Assembly (NCBI RefSeq): GCF_009937955.1
Contig: NZ_AP018439.1
Location: 1,364,001-1,428,000, forward strand
From: Undibacterium sp. KW1
Lineage (GTDB): Bacteria; Pseudomonadota; Gammaproteobacteria; Burkholderiales; Burkholderiaceae_D
Direction of reading: 5' to 3'
DNA length: 64,000 nucleotides
How positions within the stretch are numbered: the first letter of the stretch is position 1; each line of letters opens with the position of its first letter. Positions 9,214-17,984 of this stretch are shown piece after piece. The notes under the pieces are model-generated. The model worked only from the letters and a program-made list of their open reading frames with translations. It was not told where the DNA came from and searched no databases. A program made the translations under genes and the position numbers.

Positions 9214-10135
9214 AACCACTACTAGTGCATCCTGCTCAGCCGGGTCCATCTTTTGATTACGACCAGGCTTTTTCCCGTAATCTGGGCTGGTTTACCGAGG
9301 CAGAGCAGGCACAACTGCGTGGCAAGAAGGCCGCCATCGCTGGCATGGGCGGCGTAGGCGGCGCACATTTGCTGACACTGGCCAGGTTAGGTATAGGTGC
9401 TTTCCATATTGCAGACTTTGACCAGTTTGATTTGCCGAATATGAACCGCCAGGCTGGTGCCATGCATCCACCCTGGGTAGAGACAAGGCGCAAGTCATGC
9501 AGGCCATGGCCAGGGATATTAATCCTGAGTTGCAGATAGCAGTTTTTGCCCAGGGTATAGGGCCGGCCAATATGGATGCCTTTCTGGATGGTGTCGATAT
9601 CTATATTGACAGCCTGGACTTTTTTGCCTTTGATACCCGCCGTGCCGTGTTTGCTGCCTGCTATCGCAAAGGCATACCGGCTGTCACTGCTGCGCCCTTG
9701 GGCATGGGGACTGCCGTATTGTCCTTCATGCCTGGCAAAATGAGTTTTGATGATTATTTCCAGATGCAGGGGCAATCAGAATTTGAGCAAGGCATACGCT
9801 TTTTAATCGGGCTGGCACCGGCACGTCTGCATGGTTCTTACCTGGTTGATCCCAGCCGTGTGCGGCTGGATTTGAAAAAAGGCCCGTCAACGGTCATGGC
9901 CTGTCAGTTGTGTGCAGGTGTGGCGGCAACGGAAGCTGCAAAAATCCTGCTGGGACGCGGCAAGGTGGTTTGTGCGCCGCGCGGCATCCATTACGACGCT
10001 TACCGGCAAGAATTGAAGAAAACCTGGCTGCCCGGTGGCAACCGCAACCCCTTGCAAAAAATCAAGCTGGCCATAGCAAGGCGCATGTTGGGGCAGAAAC
10101 TGGCAACTGCAGAAAAACAGCATGAGCCCGCTTGA
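9210..10135 (+). CDS. ThiF/E1-like adenylyltransferase, apparent 1-base frameshift
   Basis: An E1/ThiF-like ATP-dependent adenylyltransferase of about 308 residues, read in two frames. The first frame (9210-about 9475) carries the nucleotide loop AGMGGVGGAHLL, the acidic DFDQFDLPN and the NRQ arginine-finger motif. The second (from about 9475) continues LGRDKAQVMQAMARDINPEL and ends with CQLCAGVAATEAAKILLGRG. The gene lacks exactly one base between 9460 and 9478, where adding one C to the CCC run restores a continuous frame. Either it is a pseudogene or the base is a sequencing error; the intact overlaps on both sides favour error. It would activate a carboxyl group as acyl-adenylate. It is not TcdA, which lies separately at 26816. 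Confidence 0.82.
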
Positions 10136-11258
10136 ATACATACTGGACAAGGCGCGCTGGGCACCCAGTGGTGATAATGTACAGAACTGGCGCTTTGAAA
10201 TCATCTCGGAAGATGTCTTCATCATCCGTGCCTTTGATACCCGCGACACGGTGGTCTATGATTTTGATGGCCGCCCCAGCCAGATCGCCCTCGGTGCTCT
10301 GCTGGAAAATATCAGCCTGGCAGCCAGCCATCAACATCGCCAGGCAGAATTTCTGCGCATGGATAGTCAGGACAAATCTGGCAATAGCGATGCCATTGTC
10401 TACCAGGTCAGGCTTCTGCCTCTGGATATTTGCAGTCCCCATCCCCTGGTGGAGATGATAGAAAAAAGAAGCGTGCAAAGACGTGTGCTGTCCACAAGGG
10501 GTTTGCGGCCCGAACATCAACTGGCGCTGGAACAGGCAGCCGGAGACAATTTCAGCATACGCTGGTTTGGTGGCTGGCAACAACGCTGGCAAATGGCGAA
10601 ATTGTTGTGGCGCAATGCCCAAATACGCCTGACCATGCCAGAAGCCTTTCCCGTGCATAAAAAAGCCATAGACTGGGGCAAGCAATTCAGTACAGACCGT
10701 ATACCAGACCGGGCCATAGGCATGGATAAGCTGGGTTTGCTAATCATGCGCTGGGCCATGCGTAGCTGGCAACGCGTTAGCTGGATGAATCGCTATATGG
10801 CTGGTACCTGGCTACCACGTTTGCAGCTGGATCTGGTGCCCGCATTGTTTTGCGCTGCGCATTTCATGATCGTGGCAAAGAAAGAACCACAAACCGTTGA
10901 AGACTTCGTCGCCGCAGGCCGCAGCCTGCAACGCTTATGGCTGACTGCCACACAACTGGGCATACAATTGCAGCCAGAAATGACGCCACTGATCTTTAGC
11001 TGGTATGTCAATGCGGGGCGCCCTTGCAGTGCTGAAGCAGGCATACAGAAACAGGTGCAGGCATTGCATCAAGACCTTGCAGCGCGCTGCTACCCGGGAG
11101 CTTTGGAAAATACCTGCTTTATGGGGAGAGTGGGTTACGGCAAACCAGCGCAAGCACGTTCTTTAAGATTGAAGCTGCAGGATATTTGCCTGCAAGCCAA
11201 TACTGGAGAAAATGTACAAGGTGACTACCCCATAGTTTGCCAACATACTGCCACGTAA
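10122..11258 (+). CDS. nitroreductase-like flavoprotein of the ThiF-linked type
   Basis: A 378-residue protein with nitroreductase-fold features. The N-terminal RWAPSGDNVQNWRF is the usual FMN/substrate-pocket motif of the family, GALLENISLAASHQ follows, and the C-terminal half has AAGRSLQRLWLTATQLGIQLQP, the second conserved helix. The middle (about 170-255) is expanded and rich in W/R and does not match simple nitroreductases. The start lies 14 bases inside the ThiF-like gene, so translation is probably coupled. ThiF and nitroreductase domains also occur fused in one polypeptide (the mycobacterial protein called MoeY, from memory), which supports a joint reaction. The exact redox step is unknown. 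Confidence 0.75.
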   Translation: MSPLEYILDKARWAPSGDNVQNWRFEIISEDVFIIRAFDTRDTVVYDFDGRPSQIALGALLENISLAASHQHRQAEFLRMDSQDKSGNSDAIVYQVRLLPLDICSPHPLVEMIEKRSVQRRVLSTRGLRPEHQLALEQAAGDNFSIRWFGGWQQRWQMAKLLWRNAQIRLTMPEAFPVHKKAIDWGKQFSTDRIPDRAIGMDKLGLLIMRWAMRSWQRVSWMNRYMAGTWLPRLQLDLVPALFCAAHFMIVAKKEPQTVEDFVAAGRSLQRLWLTATQLGIQLQPEMTPLIFSWYVNAGRPCSAEAGIQKQVQALHQDLAARCYPGALENTCFMGRVGYGKPAQARSLRLKLQDICLQANTGENVQGDYPIVCQHTAT

Positions 11259-11270
11259 CACATAGCCTCA

Positions 11271-11345
11271 TGATCATTTCCTCAAGAGGGGAAATGCGAT
11301 CAAGACGTCTTGGGACGCCGGGCAAGGCCCAAGCTGTAAAAAATT
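11271..11345 (+). terminator. possible tandem-hairpin terminator after the nitroreductase gene
   Basis: Two consecutive hairpins follow the stop codon: GATCATTTCC / GGGAAATGCGATC (imperfect, about 11272-11302) and CTTGGG / CCCAAG (11309-11333), the latter followed by CTGTAAAAAATTCT. There is no clean T-run, so termination is only likely. Confidence 0.4.
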
Positions 11346-11446
11346 CTCCCTGTATGGCAGCACCAATGACTTACTTGTCCAACTTACTGCGCACTTTATG
11401 ACAAAGTGCGCATCATACATATGGATGAACAATCGCTAGCTTATCG

Positions 11447-12202
11447 CTACAGCACCGTTGCCGGGTCGGCATCTGGAACGGGCGGTAGTAGCCGCAGGTA
11501 TTCTTTGCGGACGACTTCATAGCATTCACAGACACGAGCTTCCATTGCCGCTCTGTCAATGATCTTGATATGACCGCGTCTGCTGGCAATTAATCCGTCC
11601 TTTTGCAATTGGCCTATTGTTTGCGTAACGCTTTCGCGCCGCACGCCTAATAAATTGGAAATCATTTCCTGGGTGATCACGATATCTTCAGAATGCAATC
11701 TGTCCATACTCATCAGGAGCCAGCGGCACAATTGCTGATCGAGTAAATGATGCTGGTTGCACACCGCTGTTTGTGAGGTCTGGCAAATCAGCGCCTGAGT
11801 GTATAGAAGAGCATATTGCTGCAACTTGCCGCCCAGGGAAAATTCCCTTTTCATGACTTTTCTGCTGAGTTTGTATGCCTTGCCTGTGCTTTGCACCTCC
11901 GTGCTGGATGGCATGCTATCCCCACCCATGAAGATGGAAATGCCCACCATACCTTCATTGCCGACCAGGGCAACTTCGCTCGACGAACCATCTTCCAGTG
12001 CATAGATCAGCGAGACGATGCCGGATATGGGGAAATACAGGTAGCATACATGGTCACCTGATTCCAGCATAGTCCACTTCAATGGAAGAGGAACTAGTTC
12101 CAGATCAGGCAGGATACGCTCGAAATCTGCCTTGGGTAGCGCAGCTAATATGCTGTTCTGTTTTGGATTTTCAGACCAGACAGCTTTGCTTGTTTTTTTC
12201 AT
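11447..12202 (-). CDS. Crp/Fnr-family transcriptional regulator
   Basis: A 251-residue regulator with an N-terminal cyclic-nucleotide-binding-like beta-barrel (about 20-140; SGIVSLIYALEDGSSSEVALVGNEGMVGISIFMGG) and a C-terminal winged helix (about 160-225; ITQEMISNLLGVRRESVTQTIGQLQKDGLI is the recognition region). The cysteines are not arranged like an Fnr iron-sulfur site, and the barrel lacks the typical cAMP-binding arginine motif, so its ligand is unknown. It lies downstream of the condensin operon on the same strand, separated by about 200 bp; no functional link is implied. Confidence 0.87.
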   Translation of the reverse strand: MKKTSKAVWSENPKQNSILAALPKADFERILPDLELVPLPLKWTMLESGDHVCYLYFPISGIVSLIYALEDGSSSEVALVGNEGMVGISIFMGGDSMPSSTEVQSTGKAYKLSRKVMKREFSLGGKLQQYALLYTQALICQTSQTAVCNQHHLLDQQLCRWLLMSMDRLHSEDIVITQEMISNLLGVRRESVTQTIGQLQKDGLIASRRGHIKIIDRAAMEARVCECYEVVRKEYLRLLPPVPDADPATVL

Positions 12203-12409
12203 ATGTATTTTGAGGTCGCTTGCTTGTTCTACCGCAGGCTTGGGCAGGCTGTAACATCAAAGCAGTTTACATGGTTTCACCCGCATTTTGTGGGTCATTT
12301 GGTTTGTGCAAGCGGAAACAACAGTAAAGACTATCATCCTGATTTCACAGCTAATAGTCTCCTCCAGTATTGGCAGTATGTACACAGAAAAAGTGACTGC
12401 CAGAATAAG

Positions 12410-15274
12410 CTATCCCCTGATATCAAGCGATATCAGGGGATATACATCATGCCTTGGCAGCCTTGTTTTTTCAGTCTTTCTTTGCAAGACAAAAATAGGC
12501 TGCGCCCATTCCGTATCTTTTTTCTTCTTGCTGGTGATCAGTGTCAGTTCAGACGGATCATAGACGTCGGTATTATGCGTCAGCGGTGTCGTCATCAGAT
12601 ACTGAGCATCGGTGTTCTTCAGGAACTCACCCACCAGCTGGATATTGCGTATATCGAGATGAGCAAAGGGTTCATCGATGAAGACAAAGCCGCCGGAACC
12701 ATCGTCAGATTTCAGCAAGCCTATCAGCAGGATCAGTGACTTCATGACTTGCTGGCCACCTGATGCTTCACCGTCGTTCATGCCTATCGGGCCTTTGCCG
12801 TCAAACTTGAAGCGCACATGCAAGCCAGCCTGGGCCAGTTGTATATCGTCATTTTCGAGTTTGACCGGATCGGTATGCACTTCTATGCCTGCCAGCTCGC
12901 CCAGTTGCTTGATGTTCTTGCTGTAGGACTTGATGGTAAAGCGCAGCCTGTCCATATAGGCGGCGCGGGCATTCACGGTGGCTTCTATCGCGCGGTTATT
13001 CTGGTAGCGACGTTCATCAGTCTCAGCCTGGCGGCCTTGCAGCAGTGCGTTCAGGCGGGTGTACTGATCGACGACGGTGGAGTCAGTTTCCCAGTCATCG
13101 CGCGCAAGGTTATTCGTCAGGCTGCGTATGCGCAATTCAATCTGGTGGACGTTTTCATGCTCGGCCACCAGTTCCTTGCGGTGCGAGGCACGCTTCCAGT
13201 TAGGTGGCAGTGTATGCCAGGTATCGCGCATGGCGCGCAGGGTTTCGAATTGTTCCTTGCGTTCATCGGCATGACGCTTTTCTGATGTGCGTAATTGTGC
13301 TTCGGCATCGGCAATCGCTGCCTTGGCCTGTTCCCATTTAAGGTGAGCAACCGAGCGTTGCTCCGTAGCGGCTTTCAGCAAAGGCGCAATTTCACCGAGG
13401 CGGCCGCCGACTTCCATGCGTTGCTGTTTCAGTGGCTGGGTATTGCGGGTCGCTTCTTCAAATTCTGCATGACGGGCACTCAGTTCTTTTGCAGCATCAA
13501 CGCCAGCCAGACGCGCTTTGAAGGCACTGATTTCACCAGCCAGTTTGCTGATCTGCATGGTCAGCACATCTTCTTGCGATTGCAGGCGCGGTAAAGACTT
13601 CAGCAGGGCTTCAAGACGCTGGGTGCGTCCCGCATTACCAAAGCGATAGCGTGACACTTCAACGAACAGTGAGCGGCCACCACGGCGTTCGAAATGGTAA
13701 GCGTCGGGCGTAATCCATTCCTGATTCTTCGGCAGTTTCATACCCAGCTCGATTGAACCTACCGTGTCTATGCGTTGCAACTGTTCTATCAGCCAGGCAG
13801 GAGCCTGGCCAGTGAAGTTGACAACGGACAGCAGGCTCTGGTCCTTGACCACCGGTGCGCTGATACGATCAGGCACGATGAAGTGACTATAGCGCTGCTT
13901 CTCACCGATGCGGTAAGCTGCAGAGGCATCAGTCGCCTTGTCCAGCAAGATGACCGAGGTATAGCCGCGCAATACACCTTCTACCGCTGCTTGCCATTTG
14001 GGATCGGTCACTTCGACGATCTCTGGCAACATGCAATGCGGAATATTTGCATCAGTGAGTGCACGGCGCATCTGGCGTACATTCTCTGGGTCTGGCAGGG
14101 CAGACTTGCCTTGCAAGGCGGCGATGGTTTCCATTTCGCCAGCGATGCGCTGGGTCAGGGCATCACGTTCGAGCTTCTGGCGCGACAGTTCGGCTTCTTT
14201 TTTCTCCAGATCGTCAGCGATATTGGCGACATCGGCGTCTGCTTCAGCAGCCAGTTTTTGCAAGCGGGCTTTTTGTTCCAGCAGGCTTTCTTGTGGCTTG
14301 AGTTTGCTGTTGATCTGCCCCAGTTTTTCTCGCAGCGACGACTCTTCTGCTTCCAGTGCAGCTTCTGCCTGCTTGGCATCTGAGACTTGCTGTGCCTGTT
14401 GTGCCAGGTGCTGGCGGCGGTCAGACAGAGCCAGGTCTTGCGTCTTTAAAAAGCGCTTGCTGGCACGCAGTGCCTGGCTGGTAGTTCCTGCTTTTTCCAG
14501 GGCTTCATGGTATTGCAGGGTAGGTAGTATCTCTTCCTGCAGATCGCGTTTCTCTTTGCTCAGACTTTCATACTGGTGGTAATTGGCAACGCGCAGGCGC
14601 AAGCCCTCGAGATTGGTTTTTGCACCTTCCAGCTCGGTTTCAAAGCGCTGCAACTCGGTTTCTGTATCACGCTGATGGCGCTTCGCATCATCATAGGCAT
14701 CCAGTACTTCCTTGTCGCCAAAGACCTGGAACACCAGGTCCAGCAACTGGCGAGGTGCGTATTCACATAGTTTGTCGGTTTCACCCTGTTCCAGTGCCAG
14801 CACCTTGCCCATGGCATTCGACAAGCCAGCATGTGCCAGACGCTTGCGATAGCTCTCCACGCCCAGCCAGTCATTGGCTTCCTGTATTTCTTCTATCTCG
14901 GTCTTGCCACTACGCATCAGGTATTGGCGCTTCCAGTCACCGCCATTTTTTTCTATCTTGCAAAACAGTGTGACCTCATCTTCATACAGGCCAGACATGC
15001 GGAAAGGCCGGTTGGATATCTGCGGACCCACCGCGCTGTTATCGACTACCGCACGTATCCATGCCGTTTGCTGGCCTGAGTGACGGGCGTAATGTTTGTA
15101 GGATCGCCCCATCGAACATTCCAGACCAAACAGGGTGCGCAAGGCATCGAGCAGCGTGGTTTTACCCGAGCCATTTTGCCCGGCGATAGTAATGATCTTG
15201 GCATCGAGAGGGATGTTCTTGATGCGTTGCCAATAATCCCAATGGACAAGTTCCAGCGATTTGATATGAAACAT
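12410..15274 (-). CDS. mksB: SMC-like condensin ATPase, MksB type
   Basis: A 954-residue SMC-type ATPase. Walker A is GQNGSGKTT at 32-40, the ABC signature is EASGGQQV at 836-843 and Walker B FIDEPFAHL is at 865-873, the layout of an SMC head. Two long coiled-coil arms (about 190-400 and 570-780) flank a hinge-like globular part (about 400-560; VLRGYTSVILLDKATDASAA). Length and partners fit MksB of the MksBEF condensins, and less well JetC of Wadjet. It starts five bases after the mksE-like gene. Predicted role: loop extrusion in chromosome organisation or plasmid control. No nuclease gene (MksG/JetD, Toprim type) is adjacent. The protein extends about 15 residues into the 14-bp inverted repeat, which may be a recent extension. 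Confidence 0.8.
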   Translation of the reverse strand: MFHIKSLELVHWDYWQRIKNIPLDAKIITIAGQNGSGKTTLLDALRTLFGLECSMGRSYKHYARHSGQQTAWIRAVVDNSAVGPQISNRPFRMSGLYEDEVTLFCKIEKNGGDWKRQYLMRSGKTEIEEIQEANDWLGVESYRKRLAHAGLSNAMGKVLALEQGETDKLCEYAPRQLLDLVFQVFGDKEVLDAYDDAKRHQRDTETELQRFETELEGAKTNLEGLRLRVANYHQYESLSKEKRDLQEEILPTLQYHEALEKAGTTSQALRASKRFLKTQDLALSDRRQHLAQQAQQVSDAKQAEAALEAEESSLREKLGQINSKLKPQESLLEQKARLQKLAAEADADVANIADDLEKKEAELSRQKLERDALTQRIAGEMETIAALQGKSALPDPENVRQMRRALTDANIPHCMLPEIVEVTDPKWQAAVEGVLRGYTSVILLDKATDASAAYRIGEKQRYSHFIVPDRISAPVVKDQSLLSVVNFTGQAPAWLIEQLQRIDTVGSIELGMKLPKNQEWITPDAYHFERRGGRSLFVEVSRYRFGNAGRTQRLEALLKSLPRLQSQEDVLTMQISKLAGEISAFKARLAGVDAAKELSARHAEFEEATRNTQPLKQQRMEVGGRLGEIAPLLKAATEQRSVAHLKWEQAKAAIADAEAQLRTSEKRHADERKEQFETLRAMRDTWHTLPPNWKRASHRKELVAEHENVHQIELRIRSLTNNLARDDWETDSTVVDQYTRLNALLQGRQAETDERRYQNNRAIEATVNARAAYMDRLRFTIKSYSKNIKQLGELAGIEVHTDPVKLENDDIQLAQAGLHVRFKFDGKGPIGMNDGEASGGQQVMKSLILLIGLLKSDDGSGGFVFIDEPFAHLDIRNIQLVGEFLKNTDAQYLMTTPLTHNTDVYDPSELTLITSKKKKDTEWAQPIFVLQRKTEKTRLPRHDVYPLISLDIRG
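12411..12442. repeat. perfect 14-bp inverted repeat at the end of mksB
   Basis: TATCCCCTGATATC and its exact reverse complement are separated by AAGC. The structure covers the last codons of the SMC-like gene (stop at 12410-12412). No T-run follows directly on the - strand, so it is not a standard terminator; an operator, a REP-like element or an mRNA-stabilising hairpin are alternatives. Confidence 0.7.
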
Positions 15275-15279
15275 GGTGC

Positions 15280-16086
15280 TTATTCTTTTTCGGTATTGGT
15301 GTCGGTGTTGGTGTCAGGACCGGCGTCTTTATCAGCGTTTGCACTTTCCTCGAAGTTGGCAACGGGTGTGACCACGCTTGCTACAGCCGGTTCAGTGACA
15401 GAGACAGTTTCAGCCTCTGTTTTTTGGGCTGCAACGGGTGTGATGATGGCAGGTGTCCTTGGTACCGGGATCTGGAAAATATCCGACAGCGCACCATTGA
15501 TGATGCGGTCTTTCAGCGTGTCGGTGTCCATCAGTAAATCCAGCAGTGGGCCTTCCAAAATCAGGTCTGCCTTGCGTTCGATAAAACCTACGCGCGCCAG
15601 CTGGCCCAGGTTCATGTCCATGCGGGTTTTCTTGCCCAGCTTCTCGCCAAAGTCTGCCAGCAGGGCGCGGTAAGAGATGCCTATCGAGGTATCTTCTGCA
15701 CGCGGCATGGGTTTGTCTTTGCCAAACATATCATTCTGGTCTTCTTCTGCCAGTTGATGGGCTTCCTGGCGTTCGCGCTTGGGCAAAATAATCAAAGACC
15801 ACAAGACCACCAGCAAGGCCACGCCGTCGCGCGCCAGGCCAAAATTATTATTCTGCCAGGTCTCTTTGGTGCCAAATACCTTGGATTCGCTATCGCGTGT
15901 CAGTGCCAGGGTCACATAGTCGGCATACACGTTATCGACAAACTTCATGCCGCAGGCTTTCAGGCGGGTGTCGATCTCGGTGCGGAATAATTCATCCGAC
16001 AAGGCGCGCTTGACCAGCTTGTCTTCACGGCGCAGGGTCTGGTGCGCCAGCAAGCGGGCGATCAGGATTTGTGCATCTTCGGTCAT
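15280..16086 (-). CDS. mksE: condensin subunit, MksE/KITE-like
   Basis: A 268-residue protein between the kleisin-like and SMC-like genes. The N-terminal 200 residues look like winged-helix KITE subunits (RLLAHQTLRREDKLVKRALSDELF, RDGVALLVVLWSLIILPKRERQE, ISYRALLADFGEKLGKKTRMDMNLGQLARVGFIERK). The last 70 residues are low-complexity, rich in A, T, V, D and E, and probably disordered; the tail contains repeats of DTNTDTNTEKE type. It overlaps the preceding gene by four bases (ATGA) and ends five bases before mksB. In MksBEF/Wadjet complexes this subunit bridges kleisin and SMC heads. Assigned by order and fold-like pattern, not by a diagnostic motif. Confidence 0.65.
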   Translation of the reverse strand: MTEDAQILIARLLAHQTLRREDKLVKRALSDELFRTEIDTRLKACGMKFVDNVYADYVTLALTRDSESKVFGTKETWQNNNFGLARDGVALLVVLWSLIILPKRERQEAHQLAEEDQNDMFGKDKPMPRAEDTSIGISYRALLADFGEKLGKKTRMDMNLGQLARVGFIERKADLILEGPLLDLLMDTDTLKDRIINGALSDIFQIPVPRTPAIITPVAAQKTEAETVSVTEPAVASVVTPVANFEESANADKDAGPDTNTDTNTEKE

Positions 16087-17468
16087 GGTGTTTCTCTTGT
16101 CTGTACAGGTGGTGCAGATTGTTCAGCAGGCGCAGTTGACTTCGCTTTGCGAGTCGCCTGGGCAGTAGCTTCAGCATCGGGTGCGCTCAGGCTGGCAATC
16201 GACATGGCCGCAACGTGTTCATCATGCACCTTTTGCATTTTGTCTTTGGAATTGAAAACCAGCGGCAGGCGCGCCAATACGCCAGTGGCGCCCTGCAAGG
16301 CGGATTCATTGGCATCGCCCAGCAAAGGCAGCATGGACGCGCGGTAGGATGCAATCGAAAAATTCGACGGCAATAAAAGATCCTGTAATGAGATGGGCTT
16401 TTCCGAGGCATCAGCCTCAGTCAGCAAGGCCAGCCAGTGATCAAGCTCATGCAGGGCTTCGCTGTCATCATTGGCAATCGATGGTGCATTTTCACCTGCA
16501 GGCAAGGCACCCACAAGCGCAGAGACGCGGTGGCTCAGCAGTTCACTCTCGGCCACGTCTATCATTTCTGAAGGTGTGATAAACATCGGTGTCACCGGTT
16601 TTGCCAGTGCATCGTCAGCCAGTGCCGCCAGGTCGTCTTTTTGCAATAGCCAGGTTTTGATGTCGGTAGTTGACAAGCCAGACTGGCCCAGATGCACGCG
16701 CTGGCGCTCAATCTGGTTCAGCGCTCTTGAGAACATGCCTTGCATGTTCAGCAGGGCACTCTGGGCCCGGCCTATCGCTTGCGCTGCTCTGTGTGTTGCT
16801 GCATCGGCACGGCTGTCATTGGTGATGGCGTGGATAATCTCTGAGCCTTTTTCCACCCAGTCGCAGGCGGTATGCCATTTTTGCTGGGCAGTGCGTAACT
16901 GGAACTCTGAACCGGAGGCTATCGCATCCGAGAATTCTTCGGTCAGCTCTATCAGGCGCCCCAGCAAATGATGCAATTGTTCTACCGAGACCCCACCCAC
17001 AGCCTGGGCACCGGCGACCTGGGTGAGCATATAGCTCATCTCAGCCTGGTCATTGTTTTCTTCAACTTGCAGCAAGGACTCTATCGCCGCTAGTACATTG
17101 CGCGCAGTTGGTGCAATGCGATAAACCGACTGGCTGGCATCCCAGATCAGCAAGCCGGTAGAGCGCAGGCGTGACAATACCGTCTCCAAAGCATCTGCTT
17201 CGAGATAACCGAGTTTGGCATTGATATCGGCCCGGCTCAGCGACGGCGTTTCCACATCGGCTGTCAATTCCCGCAAAACCAGCAGGCGCAGCAATACGCC
17301 GTTGAAGCCACCATGAAACAAAGCCGTAAAAGCCTGTAGTACAGGCTGGCCACGCTTCAGGGGGAATACAGCGGAAACGTCTTCGGGAGTAATACCAGGC
17401 TTGAAATAGGTCTGCAGAGCGAGATCGTCTTCGTTCTGAACCTCAGCGTCATGACTTATATTTTGCAT
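16083..17468 (-). CDS. mksF: condensin kleisin-like subunit, MksF type
   Basis: A 461-residue protein, first of the condensin operon. The N-terminal part looks like a winged helix (FHGGFNGVLLRLLVLRELTADVETPSLSRADINAKLGYLEADALETVLSRLRSTGLL), the middle is helical, and the C-terminal 60 residues are Ala/Pro/Thr-rich and likely disordered. This matches the MksF/JetA class of kleisins that join the two SMC heads. The next gene overlaps by four bases. The product has no membrane segment or signal peptide. Assignment depends mainly on its SMC and KITE neighbours; JetA (DUF3375) is the alternative. Confidence 0.6.
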   Translation of the reverse strand: MQNISHDAEVQNEDDLALQTYFKPGITPEDVSAVFPLKRGQPVLQAFTALFHGGFNGVLLRLLVLRELTADVETPSLSRADINAKLGYLEADALETVLSRLRSTGLLIWDASQSVYRIAPTARNVLAAIESLLQVEENNDQAEMSYMLTQVAGAQAVGGVSVEQLHHLLGRLIELTEEFSDAIASGSEFQLRTAQQKWHTACDWVEKGSEIIHAITNDSRADAATHRAAQAIGRAQSALLNMQGMFSRALNQIERQRVHLGQSGLSTTDIKTWLLQKDDLAALADDALAKPVTPMFITPSEMIDVAESELLSHRVSALVGALPAGENAPSIANDDSEALHELDHWLALLTEADASEKPISLQDLLLPSNFSIASYRASMLPLLGDANESALQGATGVLARLPLVFNSKDKMQKVHDEHVAAMSIASLSAPDAEATAQATRKAKSTAPAEQSAPPVQTRETP

Positions 17469-17651
17469 GCGGGCATTTTAACCGCTTGCAGCCTGCTTGA
17501 GTATTGTCAGGATTTTAATTTTTGACAGTGTGCATCAAGAAAATGCTGTCGGACATAGTGCCAAAAATCCAGTTTCTTAATGCGAATACAAGTTTTGCTG
17601 CAATGGTTTATAAAATATGCCGGATATTGGGTTTTGTTGCGTTTTTTGCAA

Positions 17652-17984
17652 TTAATGCAGGCGCGACCTGTCATAGCGGTGTTCTATGATTTGCAGTAAC
17701 AGTACTTCACGGTCTGTTTCATTGGCATGTAACAGACGTGTCACCGCTTTGCGCGGCACCTTGAAGTAGCGACGGCGGTTTGAACGCATATCCAGTGTGC
17801 GCCAGCCTTTTTCGGTCAGCCAATCCCATTGCTCATAGTCAATAGGCACGATTAATTGCATCTTCAGACGTTTATAGACCACGGTGCTGCCAAATGCCGG
17901 CTTGGGGCCAGGTGGTGGCAGTTCGCGGTCATGGCGTACTCTGAAGATAGTCCTGAAACCGTTTTTGATAACGTCAATTAACAT
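17652..17984 (-). CDS. small basic protein, unknown function
   Basis: A 110-residue protein, rich in Arg and Trp (EQWDWLTEKGWRTLDMRSNRRRYFKVP). I do not recognise the family. It has no signal peptide or membrane segment and the composition suggests a nucleic-acid or phospholipid contact, which is speculative. It lies 183 bp upstream of the condensin operon on the same strand, with no terminator in between, so a shared transcript is possible. Codon use resembles the neighbours, so I take it as a real gene. Confidence 0.6.
   Translation of the reverse strand: MLIDVIKNGFRTIFRVRHDRELPPPGPKPAFGSTVVYKRLKMQLIVPIDYEQWDWLTEKGWRTLDMRSNRRRYFKVPRKAVTRLLHANETDREVLLLQIIEHRYDRSRLH

Noticed and set aside
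13775..14582. Two overlapping + strand frames inside mksB
   Set aside because: Both are antisense to the coiled-coil part of the SMC gene and show no protein-like pattern.
12410..17468. Complete Wadjet anti-plasmid system
   Set aside because: The JetD-type Toprim nuclease is missing next to the three genes, so only an MksBEF-like label is given.
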